Part shown: piece after piece, positions 24,571-34,471 of the stretch
Layout: each line of letters opens with the position of its first letter
Numbering within the stretch: position 1 is the stretch's first letter
Assembly: GCA_017441205.1 (NCBI GenBank)
Contig: JAFRYG010000192.1
Span: forward strand, 1-43,194
DNA: 43,194 nt
Direction of reading: 5' to 3'
From: Pseudomonadota bacterium
GTDB lineage: Bacteria; Myxococcota_A; Bradymonadia; UBA4248
Notes under the pieces: model-generated
Database searches by the model: none
The model's input: only the letters and a program-made list of their open reading frames with translations
What the model was told of the DNA's origin: nothing
Program-made: the position numbers and the translations under genes

Positions 24571-27438
24571 TTAAAACCGTCTGACTTTTTGAGCGGTTCC
24601 CTGCCCGGACTGCGAAACGCCGTCAAACGGAAAAACGAACCACAGTTCATCCTGAGCCTTATTGGGATCCTGTTCGAGCATCAGGCGCATCGGTTTCGTC
24701 ATTTTCCCTTCCGAAATCACACGCGTCAATTTGCTTTCGGTATATTGCCCCTGATACGAGCCGCTCTTTTCTACGAACGCATTCACCGTGCTGGATAATC
24801 CCGTCTGAATATCGGAAGTCACCGTCACAAAAAGCAGCTTCGAATTCATCCGCACGAAACGGGCATCGACAAGTTTTTCGTTGCGGCCGGTCGTAAAGGA
24901 AAAGACGGAATGCGTCTCGGCATCCAGGCGAAGATCACCGCCTTTTTTATCTGCACCTGCCGCAACGACATACACGATGCCCTGTTTTTGAAGTCCCGCA
25001 CGATAATCCGGCGAAATCAGGACAAGATCATCGGCACCATCCTGAGTGATATCGATGCTCTGAGGAATGATTTCGAGTCCTGCCCGATTCTGTGCGGCAA
25101 TGATCTTAAGGCTGGCAAGCGTCGGAGATTTTACATTGTATGCCTTGGGATCCCGGTATCCTGCAGAATAAATGCCGTACACCGTTGCATACTCTTCTCC
25201 GGATGAATCCGGGGTATGCGCTGCACGAACGAGCAAATCCAGTTCGTTGTCGCGGTTGATGTCGAGAACCTGCCACTGCGTGCCCAGTTCTTCATTTGCA
25301 AACCCCTCGTACTGAATGACATCAGAACTCACGAGTTCATAAAATCCCGGTTCCCGGTCCAGTTTTCCCTTAACCACAAAGACAGTCCCGCCCGTATCCT
25401 GATCGACCTTGCGTTTGGGGGCACCGATGATGAGCTCTTCGTATCCGTCCTTATCCAAATCGTTCCATTCCAGCCTGTACCCCAGTACCGCTGCCGATTC
25501 GCCGCTCAAAAGGAATGTCTGTGCACTGGTCTTGAGTGTATTCTCATTCAGATTCAAAACGAGCGGCTGCGTAATGGATTCCGGCAGTTCGATCACCGCA
25601 ACAAATCCCGTCGATTTTTTCACCGGCATATAGGGAACGGAAATCGTCAGTGTCGGCTTGCCCGTCGGAGATTTTCCAAAAACGAAATCGTAAATATCGT
25701 AATTCTCGGGCCCGACGATCTGAACATCACAGCTTTCGGACGAAACGACCGGAATATCGGATTGCATCGGCCGCGTCGCATCGACCAGACAAATCACACT
25801 GCGATTTCCCATGCCCTTTTGCGAAAACCATGCGCGATAGCGCTTGCCCTGATAATCCACGATTTTGTTCTGTGCCGACAATCCGCCGCCTTTTCCCGGC
25901 GCAGCGATGGTTAAAAATTCCTCGCCGAGTGAACTCGTCTGCGGCATGTCCTGATAGTCGCCGATCACGGCGAAAGCTCCGGTATTGGCGCGCTGCATGG
26001 GATCGGCGGCAGTTCTGACCACGGCATCGATTTTGCCGTCATTATTGAGGTCGCCAAATCCAGCCCCCAGTCCGAACCCCATAAAATCCGAACCCGTCAG
26101 TTCAATATCCGCTCGCTGATTGCCCTCGAGCGTTTCCACAAAATGCGGTCCTCCAAGATAAGCCATCAGTGCCCCATCCGAAGTTTGTCCCGAATACGGA
26201 GCTGAAATCACCAGATCAGGGCGCTTATCCCCGTTGACATCCACTGACTGCAGACGATAGCCAAACAGGCCTCCCTTGCCGACCAGCTTTAAGGTATCCG
26301 GCTGTTCGCACGTCTCTTTTGGCCAATGATTGGCATCATAAATATAGACAGCACCTTCGGAATTCGGCCCCTTGACGAGGCGATTGGGAGCTGAAACGGC
26401 TAAATCATCGCGTCCGTCACCCGTAAAATCACCTGCGGCGAGTGAATACCCGAACTGAGCATTCGGCTGATTGCCGTTGATGCGAATGCCGACTTTTTCA
26501 TCGACCTTCGACAAATCCACATTTGTCCCATTGTATTTATAGGGATGATAGACGATCGTCACACTGCCGCTCATCTTTTGCTTCTGATAGGCATCCATCG
26601 GCATGCCGAGCGCAATATCCGGAATATTGTCATCATTAAAATCGCCGACGGCGCACGAATGCAGTACGCGGGATGATGTCGAAACGGGACGCGACAATGT
26701 CGTTTTGCCATAGATTTTTCCCGTAATATCGTAGACTTTTTTATCCCATTCGCGGCGCATTGCCATCAAAACGACATGGCTCGTGTTATTTCCAAGCGTC
26801 GCACTGTGCGAAATATAAGCCAGCGCCAAATCATCCATCCCATCGCGGTTAAAATCACCGATACACCCCGACAGACCGAGATTGGTTCCGCTCTCCGTCG
26901 TCGTAAAGCTGACATCTGCGCCCCCGTTCTGCATGATGTCATAAATGCCTTTGTCTCGTTTTTTGCCGCCGTAAAGCAGATATACCGTCCCCATGCCGCC
27001 AGGTTCTGCAATCAACAAATCCTTTTTGCCATCGCCGTTAAAATCGCCGGTCATCAAATTCATGCCGAGCAATCCGTTCGCGATATGGCCATCGAACCTG
27101 TAGTCGAATGATGTCCAGGAGGTCACATCCACCTTGCCGTTCTGAATGAGATCCTTTTTGCCCCGAATCACATAGACACATCCGGCAGAACTGATGCCAT
27201 TGGGATTTGTTCCGGGGGCACCAAAGATGATATCGTCCACGCCATCGCCATCAAAATCCAGAACGACTGGATCCATGAGGCGAGCTCCGGATTCATTGCT
27301 GCTTCCGCCAACGACCCTGCCGGGTTCAAGGTTCCATGCGGCATTGGCGTTAGCTGCGGGCTGCTGGGCAAAAGCCGGTACTGACGCCCCCAAAAGCCCT
27401 GCAAGACAAACCATTATACTCAGTTTCGTTTTCATCAT
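24571..27438 (-). CDS. Exported FG-GAP repeat protein
   Basis: About 955 residues from ATG 27438 (or 27435), the start that gives a signal peptide: MMKTKLSIMVCLAGLLGASV then PAFAQ, with cleavage after AFA. The extra 26 codons upstream are charged and not signal-like. At least ten FG-GAP/integrin-alpha type repeats with Ca-binding loops follow, among them DFDGDGVDDIIFGAPG, DFNGDGKKDLLIAEPG, DFNDDNIPDIALGMP, DVNGDKRPDLVISAP and DLDKDGYEELIIGAP, enough for one or two beta-propellers. No membrane anchor and no enzyme motif. Probably a secreted or periplasmic binding protein. It lies 97 bp behind the SurA-like gene on the same strand. Confidence 0.85.
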   Translation of the reverse strand: MMKTKLSIMVCLAGLLGASVPAFAQQPAANANAAWNLEPGRVVGGSSNESGARLMDPVVLDFDGDGVDDIIFGAPGTNPNGISSAGCVYVIRGKKDLIQNGKVDVTSWTSFDYRFDGHIANGLLGMNLMTGDFNGDGKKDLLIAEPGGMGTVYLLYGGKKRDKGIYDIMQNGGADVSFTTTESGTNLGLSGCIGDFNRDGMDDLALAYISHSATLGNNTSHVVLMAMRREWDKKVYDITGKIYGKTTLSRPVSTSSRVLHSCAVGDFNDDNIPDIALGMPMDAYQKQKMSGSVTIVYHPYKYNGTNVDLSKVDEKVGIRINGNQPNAQFGYSLAAGDFTGDGRDDLAVSAPNRLVKGPNSEGAVYIYDANHWPKETCEQPDTLKLVGKGGLFGYRLQSVDVNGDKRPDLVISAPYSGQTSDGALMAYLGGPHFVETLEGNQRADIELTGSDFMGFGLGAGFGDLNNDGKIDAVVRTAADPMQRANTGAFAVIGDYQDMPQTSSLGEEFLTIAAPGKGGGLSAQNKIVDYQGKRYRAWFSQKGMGNRSVICLVDATRPMQSDIPVVSSESCDVQIVGPENYDIYDFVFGKSPTGKPTLTISVPYMPVKKSTGFVAVIELPESITQPLVLNLNENTLKTSAQTFLLSGESAAVLGYRLEWNDLDKDGYEELIIGAPKRKVDQDTGGTVFVVKGKLDREPGFYELVSSDVIQYEGFANEELGTQWQVLDINRDNELDLLVRAAHTPDSSGEEYATVYGIYSAGYRDPKAYNVKSPTLASLKIIAAQNRAGLEIIPQSIDITQDGADDLVLISPDYRAGLQKQGIVYVVAAGADKKGGDLRLDAETHSVFSFTTGRNEKLVDARFVRMNSKLLFVTVTSDIQTGLSSTVNAFVEKSGSYQGQYTESKLTRVISEGKMTKPMRLMLEQDPNKAQDELWFVFPFDGVSQSGQGTAQKVRRF

Positions 27439-27534
27439 ACTATCGTCAGCCCAAAGGATGTCGAAAAGCCAGTTCTCAGGTCCATGCTTTTTTTCACTCA
27501 AAACCATGAGCCACAAGCAATAAGCTTTTTATTA

Positions 27535-29082
27535 TTAGCGGATTGTTCCGTCCCGTCGCAAGATTCCATACTCTTTTTGTATCGGCCGGATATTGATGGA
27601 AGACATTCTGGGCATATTTTCCTCGAGCCACAGCTGTACAAGATCCAGCGAACTGCTCGAAGCTTTGCGCTGCCGCCATTCGGACTGATGCTGCCTGAAA
27701 TCGTCATCCGAAACTTCCCCAATCCGGGTCACACGAAAAATATACATTTTGCCATTCTCGACGATGGGATTCGAAAACAGCATTGCCTCATGCGATTCGA
27801 TGCCGCCCAAAACATCGAGAACTTTGCGCGATAAAATGCTCTTGTTCTCGGTCAGATCCAAATAGGCAGCATCTTTGAATTCCTGAAATTCGCCGTGATT
27901 GGATTCTGTCACGGCCTTAAAATCCGCATCTTTGGCTTCGAGTGCAGGTTTGAGCACGCTCAGCAGATGCGGTGCAGGAGTGGTTTCCTTCATGACCTGA
28001 GCCCCCAGCCAAGCTCTGGTTTTGGGTTCTTTGGTATTGCGCACCTCCGGTGCATGAACCGCCTGCAGGATCCAGACTTCATCGTATTCGGCAGAATGAA
28101 TGACATCGGGAACCGCACCGACGGCAATTCTGAATGCCCATGCGGTATCATCCGTTCTTTCGACGGAATGCGTTCTGGTTTCATCGTTGAGCACAATGCA
28201 TCCGGATGATGCCGATTTTCGGCAATAATCCAGCGATGCCGCGATACCATTCTGAGCAGCATAACGCTGCAGTTCTTCTGCTTTATTCTGCCCTTCGCCA
28301 TTCTTTGCATAAGCCATCCGGACGAATTCCGCGCGCGGCGAAGTATTCAGCAGAGCCGGATGAGAACCGAGGTAGCTCGAAAACAGATCCTTATAATCCA
28401 CTAAAAACTGTGCGACTTCATCCGCCGTAGGCTCGTTGTCGAACCCGGCCAGTTCAACATCGTACCGGCGCCAATCTTTCCTAAAACTTTCCTTCGCAGC
28501 CGCCTCGTCCAGGTTCATGGCCAGATATTGCTGCATTGCCGACTGCATATTGAGATTGTCGATAATCCTATCCAGCTCCTGCTGGGTTATGGACAATTTC
28601 TGCATCAATGCGGCTTCACTCTGTACGCCGTTGCGTTCAAAAGCGAGTTTCAGGGTTTTCTGACGGTCCGCAGAGGAAATCTGAATCTGATGTTCATCGG
28701 CATAGCGTCGCATGACGGCGATTTGAAAGCAGCGCTGCAATTCATCGCGCTGAAAGCGTGAATTCGCCAGAATCCTTTCGGAAACACTCTGTCCCATCAG
28801 CAGATGAGCTGCAACACAAGTCTTATAGTCGGCGGTCGTCAGTCTGATATCGCCGGAAGTCAGGACGATATCAGGATCTTCGGATTCTGCCTCAGATCCC
28901 GGCATGGATTCGTTTGCCTGGGAATCCATGGCATGACTCTCTGTATTCTCAGGGGTGCCCTGACTGGCTGCAGTATCCGGATTTTTGGAAGACTCATTTC
29001 CCCCCTGATCTGCCGGCTTCGAATTCTGGCAGGCCAGGCACAGGGCTGAAACAGCAAAAGCAACAATAATACGACGCATCAT
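27535..29082 (-). CDS. SurA/PpiC-like lipoprotein chaperone
   Basis: About 515 residues from ATG 29082 (tandem ATG at 29079; an upstream GTG is less likely). The N terminus is a lipoprotein signal ending LCLAC (Cys18 from 29082), followed by a Ser/Glu/Asn-rich linker to about residue 75. A helical SurA_N-like part (about 80-230) has the typical LQRCFQIAVMRRYADEHQIQ and repeated Gln/Leu helices. A diverged parvulin-like region follows (EFVRMAYAKN...KAEELQRYA, then AFRIAVGAVPDVI). Such proteins hold unfolded outer-membrane proteins or isomerise prolines in the periplasm. Parvulin activity is uncertain because the key residues are not clearly kept. It lies between the transglutaminase and FG-GAP genes. 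Confidence 0.65.
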   Translation of the reverse strand: MMRRIIVAFAVSALCLACQNSKPADQGGNESSKNPDTAASQGTPENTESHAMDSQANESMPGSEAESEDPDIVLTSGDIRLTTADYKTCVAAHLLMGQSVSERILANSRFQRDELQRCFQIAVMRRYADEHQIQISSADRQKTLKLAFERNGVQSEAALMQKLSITQQELDRIIDNLNMQSAMQQYLAMNLDEAAAKESFRKDWRRYDVELAGFDNEPTADEVAQFLVDYKDLFSSYLGSHPALLNTSPRAEFVRMAYAKNGEGQNKAEELQRYAAQNGIAASLDYCRKSASSGCIVLNDETRTHSVERTDDTAWAFRIAVGAVPDVIHSAEYDEVWILQAVHAPEVRNTKEPKTRAWLGAQVMKETTPAPHLLSVLKPALEAKDADFKAVTESNHGEFQEFKDAAYLDLTENKSILSRKVLDVLGGIESHEAMLFSNPIVENGKMYIFRVTRIGEVSDDDFRQHQSEWRQRKASSSSLDLVQLWLEENMPRMSSINIRPIQKEYGILRRDGTIR

Positions 29083-29139
29083 AACTATCACAATAAACGC
29101 CGGTGAATTGGCCGGCTCGATGAATTCAAAAGTAAAAAA

Positions 29140-29218
29140 GCTGCATGTATGGAGCCCGCAGGGGCGACATAATGCAGCTCCGGCCCGCGTATGAAGCCGC
29201 CATGCATCATAGCGGGCC
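29140..29218. repeat. Tandem pair of REP-like hairpins
   Basis: Unit 1 (29140-29178): arms GCTGCAT/ATGCAGC, core GTATG...CATA. Unit 2 (29182-29218): arms GGCCCGC/GCGGGCC, core GTATGA...TCATA. Same orientation, 3 bp apart, with unrelated arms. They sit between the transglutaminase stop (29231) and the SurA-like gene. Confidence 0.85.
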
Positions 29219-29230
29219 TGCTAAACAGCA

Positions 29231-31444
29231 TTAATACCGCACAATGGGATTGAGCCACCCAAGGATGCGCCGCCACACCTTTGTATGCGTCCGGGCTTCC
29301 TTATAAGCCATGGGCAGGAGTTTAAGCGCCCTTGCGGCATCCTGTTCCGTCAGTTCGGCCCCCATCTGAGCAGCCGAAGTCAGTTCAATCAGCTGAGCCG
29401 TTGCACTGCCCTCGTCCAGAGTTTCATGAGCGAATGATTCCAGAGTCAGATAGCGACGCCAGGGATGACCGAACATTGCCCACATAAACACAACGCCGCG
29501 AAGGACACGATATATTTCCCCGGGACGGCGACATTGTCGTGCTCGAATCAAAATCCATACTTTGCGCAGATAGCAGACCAAAAGTGCGGCCACCAGAAGT
29601 CCCAGCAAACACTCCCACACGGTCCGCCATGGAATATCAAACGTCACCGAAGTCGGTTCAGCACCTTTTCCACCGCTCTTATCATCGCGAGCGAGCTCAC
29701 CGAAAAGTGATTCCAGATCCTTGTCGACAAAAGCTCTCGGCGGCTCATCACCGTTGCGCGGGAAGATCTCCAGCGTTACCCAACCGACGCCATCCACGTA
29801 TATTTCGGGCCATGCGTGTGCCTGATTTCCCAGAATCAAAACGGCGGAACCCGTTCCACGAAGCTGGTTATCTATGGCATACCCCAGTGCGACGCGAGCG
29901 GCAATCCCCTGAGAACGAAGCAAAAATACGGCAGCATGTGCGAAATGAACACAATAACCGCGAAGCGAACCGAACAGGAAAGATGCCGTCGGATCGTTCG
30001 GATCAATGTGTTTCGTCTTCATCGTGTAATAGCCATTTTCTTCGAGCCAGGACTTGATGTAGATGGCTTTGACGATATCATCCCCGACGAATCTGGGATC
30101 GATCTGCCGAACGATAATATCCGACAATGCCTGGTAACGGGGATCGTCGGGTATTTGCAGGTAATGTTCAGCCTTGTCGGTGCTCCAGCTGGACGGGATA
30201 CTGTGTCTTCCTATCAGGCGCGTAATATCCACGGTCAGTCCCTGACTCTCGACGCCATACGATGCGACAAAAAGCTTTGGATCCGGGTTCTGAATCGGGA
30301 AAATGCGCTTGCCCATGGCGAGCTGCGGCGGCTGAGAATGATCTTCAATCAGGAACATGGAAGTCGCAATATCCTTGTGCAGTGCAGGATTCTGAACTGT
30401 ATTTGCGACCAGCTCGTTCGTCGTCGACAATGTAGAAATGACGTCGTCATCCATGGTCGATGCGACGAGGTGATTTCCGTCATATTTGCTCAAAACGGAC
30501 TGACGGAAATGGAAGATATTATCCGTCGGGGTATATTCATCGTAAAAAACTGCGATGGCGACGGGCGTCGGAGACTCATTGCCCGTGGGCCCCTGGTTGT
30601 TGTTGCTGCTCTTCCCGGACGATTGGTTGTCATCCTTATTGCCCGAATTATTGTTGTTCTCGTCATTGTCATCGGACCCGCCGCCATTACTGTCGTCGTT
30701 CTCATTGTCGCCGCTGCTGCCGCCATTATCATTGTCATCCTGATCGCTGCCGGCTTCATTGTCATCCCCGAGTTTGTCCATGATTCCGAGGGGATCCTTG
30801 AGATTGACGGGCAGACGCGTATCGCTGAGAAAATTTGCAGCCAAAAGCGCCATAACGACCAGGAAAAAGATGGAATAGATCGCACGTCCGGGGCTCGTGC
30901 GTCCAAAGAGCATCGGCAATGCAAGAAATGCGGCAGCAATTCCCATCCAGCGATAGACCTCGATAGGATCGTATCCGTTGGTATAGAGCATATCTGCAAA
31001 TTCGCGCGGATTCTGAAGATTGAAATCCCGATGAGCGAAGAAAAGATAGACGAGCGTACCGATGAGCAGCGAAAGCTCAATGACCTGAGCCACGCGATAT
31101 CTGAGCGCCAGACTTCGGCTGAAGAATACGATCCCGAATACGATTCCCATGTAGTACCAGAACCGCGAGTGTCTGATCGTCGTCGCCATGTCCCAGGCCC
31201 CGAATACATTGAGGACTGAGTAACTTCCCAGTACGCCGAGTACCATCAGTATTAAGGATACGAGCACGCACCAGATCAGACGAACGCGGAATCGTGCGCA
31301 TACAGAGGCCAGAACGGATGCTGCGATGACAGCCAGAATGACAATAAAGTGTCCGCTGCCATCGATAAGCGGCCAGGTATATCCAAATGCGCTCAGCGCG
31401 AGCAGCATGGTTTTGACGATCTGAACCCAGACAGATTCTTTCAT
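29231..31444 (-). CDS. Membrane-anchored transglutaminase-like protein (TgpA type)
   Basis: 737 residues from ATG 31444, whose ATGA overlaps the DUF58 stop and which has GGAGG 7 bp upstream; the longer frame has no such support. Five or six membrane helices fill residues 10-205. A low-complexity Asp/Asn/Gly/Ser linker follows (about 226-290), then a transglutaminase-like domain: GYCVHFAHA with Cys498, NQAHAWPEIY with His543 and VTLEIFP with Glu559 where the family usually has Asp. One more helix (about 607-627) and a cytoplasmic tail end the protein. In the AAA-DUF58-TgpA type of operon these proteins are thought to act on peptides or proteins at the envelope. Confidence 0.88.
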   Translation of the reverse strand: MKESVWVQIVKTMLLALSAFGYTWPLIDGSGHFIVILAVIAASVLASVCARFRVRLIWCVLVSLILMVLGVLGSYSVLNVFGAWDMATTIRHSRFWYYMGIVFGIVFFSRSLALRYRVAQVIELSLLIGTLVYLFFAHRDFNLQNPREFADMLYTNGYDPIEVYRWMGIAAAFLALPMLFGRTSPGRAIYSIFFLVVMALLAANFLSDTRLPVNLKDPLGIMDKLGDDNEAGSDQDDNDNGGSSGDNENDDSNGGGSDDNDENNNNSGNKDDNQSSGKSSNNNQGPTGNESPTPVAIAVFYDEYTPTDNIFHFRQSVLSKYDGNHLVASTMDDDVISTLSTTNELVANTVQNPALHKDIATSMFLIEDHSQPPQLAMGKRIFPIQNPDPKLFVASYGVESQGLTVDITRLIGRHSIPSSWSTDKAEHYLQIPDDPRYQALSDIIVRQIDPRFVGDDIVKAIYIKSWLEENGYYTMKTKHIDPNDPTASFLFGSLRGYCVHFAHAAVFLLRSQGIAARVALGYAIDNQLRGTGSAVLILGNQAHAWPEIYVDGVGWVTLEIFPRNGDEPPRAFVDKDLESLFGELARDDKSGGKGAEPTSVTFDIPWRTVWECLLGLLVAALLVCYLRKVWILIRARQCRRPGEIYRVLRGVVFMWAMFGHPWRRYLTLESFAHETLDEGSATAQLIELTSAAQMGAELTEQDAARALKLLPMAYKEARTHTKVWRRILGWLNPIVRY

Positions 31445-32751
31445 CGTGCACCTCCTGCATATTCGGTAGATGCTCCGGTCGAAATATCGACGATCCGAAC
31501 CGTTCCGAGCTTGCTTAGACTCTGGCATAACGATGTAAATTCAGCCTCTTCGTCCTTATTATTTTCGTCAGAACACAGGAAACGACGAAGGAAACTGGCT
31601 TTTGCCGATTGCTTATTTTCTTTTCGCGCATCGACGGAAACGACAAAAATGGGGGAAACCCGGTACTGACCAATAAAAGTTTTTACGAAATCGAACCATT
31701 TTCCCATTTTTGGCGGAACGAGCAAAAAGCAATGCGCCATGGCTCCTGCCTTGACGAGCGGAGCGACCGTCATCAAGTCCTCTCCGCCGCGTTTTCGGTG
31801 TCCGACAGAATCGATCACATCATTGACGCCATCTGTTTCATCCGAGACGATGCGCTGAGCTCCGTCTGCGGCAAAACAGAGTTCTTTCTTGTCTTTGCCG
31901 AAAGCGGCAAGGAAAGACCTGGCCATCGAAGCAGATGTTTCATCGTCCTGCCCGGAAACAAAGTAAACGAACATGTCATTTTCTTCGACGATGGCAGGTT
32001 CGGGCGCGCGCACAACGAGCTTCCGGCTTCTTGCAAAGACTTTCCAGATGACCAGACGCAGAGGGTCACCGGCCTGATAACGCCGCATCTCGACGAGTTC
32101 ACCGCGAGGATCGCCTTCCGGATGGGAATAGCCGTCCCCCGACGTTCTGGTCTGAAATGCCACCATCTCGAAATGGCTTGTAGCTGGTTTGATCTCCAGG
32201 CAAGCTCCCTGCCTGAGCACAAATGTAATGGATGTCAGACCAAAGATATCGTGGACTGTCACCTTTCGGTGAAGTGCCAGATACCGACCGCGTTCACGCG
32301 GAACAAGAGATTCCGTTATCCAGAATAATCTGCGCTTTTCTCTGCGCTCGATGGATTTTTCTTCCAGTTCGACATCTACCGCAATAAACGGAAGGAATAT
32401 CGGATTATAGACTCTGTATTTGGATTGAACGTGCCCACCCGTCTCATTTTTGGCTTCCAGAATCATTTTTTTACAAGCACGTCTTGTAAATCCAAAGACC
32501 ATCACACTTCCCAGAAGTGTAAAAACGAGCAGTACGGCAACAACAAAAATCCAGAGTGCAGCAACAGAATAGAGGATCTGATTGGCATGAGCGCTGACTT
32601 CCCAGAACCATACATAATAGATCAGTGCCAACAATACGACACTGACCCAGGTCAGGGGAAACAGGCCGCGTGCAATCCGCCATCCGGAGCGCAACAGACC
32701 AACCGCTGCATCTTTGAAATGCAGTGTATTTTGTTTTGTAAGCCAATTCAT
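31441..32751 (-). CDS. DUF58 domain membrane protein
   Basis: A 436-residue protein. Two membrane helices lie at about 32-50 and 58-88. The DUF58 core is at about 213-255: GDPRGELVEMRRYQAGDPLR followed by VIWKVFARSRKLVVR, the family's hallmark. The C-terminal 170 residues resemble a von Willebrand A-type fold in layout but without a clear MIDAS motif. DUF58 proteins are regularly encoded between a MoxR-type AAA ATPase and a transglutaminase-like protein, as here. The stop overlaps the next start (ATGA), so translation is coupled; the AAA gene ends 56 bp upstream. Confidence 0.88.
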   Translation of the reverse strand: MNWLTKQNTLHFKDAAVGLLRSGWRIARGLFPLTWVSVVLLALIYYVWFWEVSAHANQILYSVAALWIFVVAVLLVFTLLGSVMVFGFTRRACKKMILEAKNETGGHVQSKYRVYNPIFLPFIAVDVELEEKSIERREKRRLFWITESLVPRERGRYLALHRKVTVHDIFGLTSITFVLRQGACLEIKPATSHFEMVAFQTRTSGDGYSHPEGDPRGELVEMRRYQAGDPLRLVIWKVFARSRKLVVRAPEPAIVEENDMFVYFVSGQDDETSASMARSFLAAFGKDKKELCFAADGAQRIVSDETDGVNDVIDSVGHRKRGGEDLMTVAPLVKAGAMAHCFLLVPPKMGKWFDFVKTFIGQYRVSPIFVVSVDARKENKQSAKASFLRRFLCSDENNKDEEAEFTSLCQSLSKLGTVRIVDISTGASTEYAGGAR

Positions 32752-32807
32752 AAATTCAAGAGGATCGACGTATTAACAGGGTATGTCATGCCCGACTGGG
32801 CATGACA

Positions 32808-34439
32808 TCAGATGACAAATTCAGTTTCGAACGACATGAAGATCGCTTCGGATCCGGGAAGTCCTTCAACTTCGACGTGCATTCTGAGCCAGGATTGATT
32901 CAGGCATTCAATGATCTCATTGAGCGCACGCCGATGCTCCTCACTGCCGTGCAGCAGGGCTTCCATTTTAACGCGAATTGGCGGCACCATGCGGTATCGC
33001 CACGTTCCCAGAACGATGCGATTGGCATCGTGGACATCGCAGCTCTGGAGAATTTCTTCACACATAGAAAGCAGCGGTCCATAGCCAATGATATTCTTAT
33101 GTCCGCCAGCACGAATCAGGATGGAATTGAGCTGATCCCAAAGCTCGACGCTATGTGCAACGTATTCCTCGAGTCTGGCAAAAGCCTCGCGGGAACGATT
33201 GGAGAGCATGGTCGTGCGCAGTTCATCTGCAGTCTTGGGCTGCAAATACTCGACGGCAAATGTCTGGAACATGTGATCATCGACATCGCCGCTGAAAAGT
33301 CCGCTTTCGTTTGCAGTTCCCAGAATGTAGACATTCGAGGGAATGAAGAAAATGCGCCCCGACTGACACAGCCGAATGGAACGCGCCCCCGGAGCTTCGA
33401 GATCCCAGGCACCGGGCGCACCATTGACGCCCTTTTTCCAGGGAACACGGGCAAAACTGTCGAGCATGTGGGAAACTTCGCCCAAAACATCCTCGAGCCG
33501 GGCCTCGTCGATACAATCGACCATAAAGACAAAATCCTTATCGGGATTGTATGCTGCAGCACGACATAACGAAAGCAGCAATCCTTCCTGAATATTGTCA
33601 TTGGTAAAGGGCTCAAAGAAGTACTTGGCCTCCGTAATATGATTGGCAATCACGCGCGGGGCACAGTGATCGATCGACGGTCTTCCGGCCATGCAATCCC
33701 CCGAAATCCGACGCTCAACCATATCCTCATATCCAAGATTGGCATGGAATACCGTCACGCAATGCATGCCGATTTCCCGCCCCGTCATCTGTTTCCAGTG
33801 ACCGATCAACTGCTTGGAGAGATTGGCTTTACCGATATTGGCAACACCATAAAACACGAGATTCTTAAATCTGCGCAGCCTGTCAAAACGCTTGTTGAGC
33901 GTCATGAGTTCTATTTGCTTCTGTTTTTCGGTATCTGTCGGGTACGAAGCTTCCAGGGCCTGAACAAAACGCGAAACGAGCGTATCAAAGTCGATGAGCG
34001 CCTGTTTGGCATCATTCTCGAGGAAATCTGACAGCTTGCGCATGATGTGGCTCGGGAGCGAATTGATGCGAACGTTCCACAAATAGAGATTCCACGAATC
34101 CATCTTCAGATCTTCGCGGTGCGGACTTTCGACGACGCGAAGCAGCCATGTCAGGGTACGCAGAGGAAACGGCATTGCGCCGATTTCATCACATTCGAGC
34201 AGGGGGGCGCTTTTTTCAAACCACTGTTCACATACTTCAGGGCTCACGATGACCTCTTTGGCTTTTTCCCTGAATTCCTTCAGATGCATGATCGCTTCTT
34301 CATCGACGTAACAATGCTCGGAATCCGGAACGAGCCAGCGGCATGAAAGTCCGGTTTCGCGCCAGAAAAGACGCAGTTCACTGACGTGTGCACTCAAAGC
34401 TGCAGAAAGTATCTCTCGGTTATTGTCCTTCTCAACCAT
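32808..34439 (-). CDS. McrB-like AAA+ protein with degenerate nucleotide site
   Basis: 543 residues from ATG 34439, preceded by GGAG with 8-bp spacing. The frame upstream of it has no initiation signal. The C-terminal two thirds are AAA+ of the McrB/MoxR branch: LVFYGVANIGKANLS (Walker A at 198-205, last Ser/Thr replaced by Ala205), FVFMVDCIDEAR (Walker B, Asp311-Glu312) and VYILGTANES (sensor 1). Where McrB has the double-Arg finger, this protein reads GDVDDHMFQTFAVEYL, with no Arg. The N-terminal 180 residues are helical and unfamiliar. It is first in an operon with DUF58 and transglutaminase genes, the place usually held by MoxR. It probably regulates the two membrane partners; ATP hydrolysis looks impaired. 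Confidence 0.75.
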   Translation of the reverse strand: MVEKDNNREILSAALSAHVSELRLFWRETGLSCRWLVPDSEHCYVDEEAIMHLKEFREKAKEVIVSPEVCEQWFEKSAPLLECDEIGAMPFPLRTLTWLLRVVESPHREDLKMDSWNLYLWNVRINSLPSHIMRKLSDFLENDAKQALIDFDTLVSRFVQALEASYPTDTEKQKQIELMTLNKRFDRLRRFKNLVFYGVANIGKANLSKQLIGHWKQMTGREIGMHCVTVFHANLGYEDMVERRISGDCMAGRPSIDHCAPRVIANHITEAKYFFEPFTNDNIQEGLLLSLCRAAAYNPDKDFVFMVDCIDEARLEDVLGEVSHMLDSFARVPWKKGVNGAPGAWDLEAPGARSIRLCQSGRIFFIPSNVYILGTANESGLFSGDVDDHMFQTFAVEYLQPKTADELRTTMLSNRSREAFARLEEYVAHSVELWDQLNSILIRAGGHKNIIGYGPLLSMCEEILQSCDVHDANRIVLGTWRYRMVPPIRVKMEALLHGSEEHRRALNEIIECLNQSWLRMHVEVEGLPGSEAIFMSFETEFVI

Positions 34440-34471
34440 GACGCCACTCCTGATATTATGGGGGATAAACA

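Noticed and set aside
29816..31219. 467-codon plus-strand frame opposite the transglutaminase gene
   Set aside because: It is antisense to a gene with clear domains and overlapping translation signals. Its Val/Ile/Arg-rich composition mirrors the Asp/Asn codons of the other strand.
31445..31528. 28-codon N-terminal extension of the transglutaminase
   Set aside because: It overlaps the DUF58 coding end, while ATG 31444 has GGAGG and the coupled ATGA overlap.
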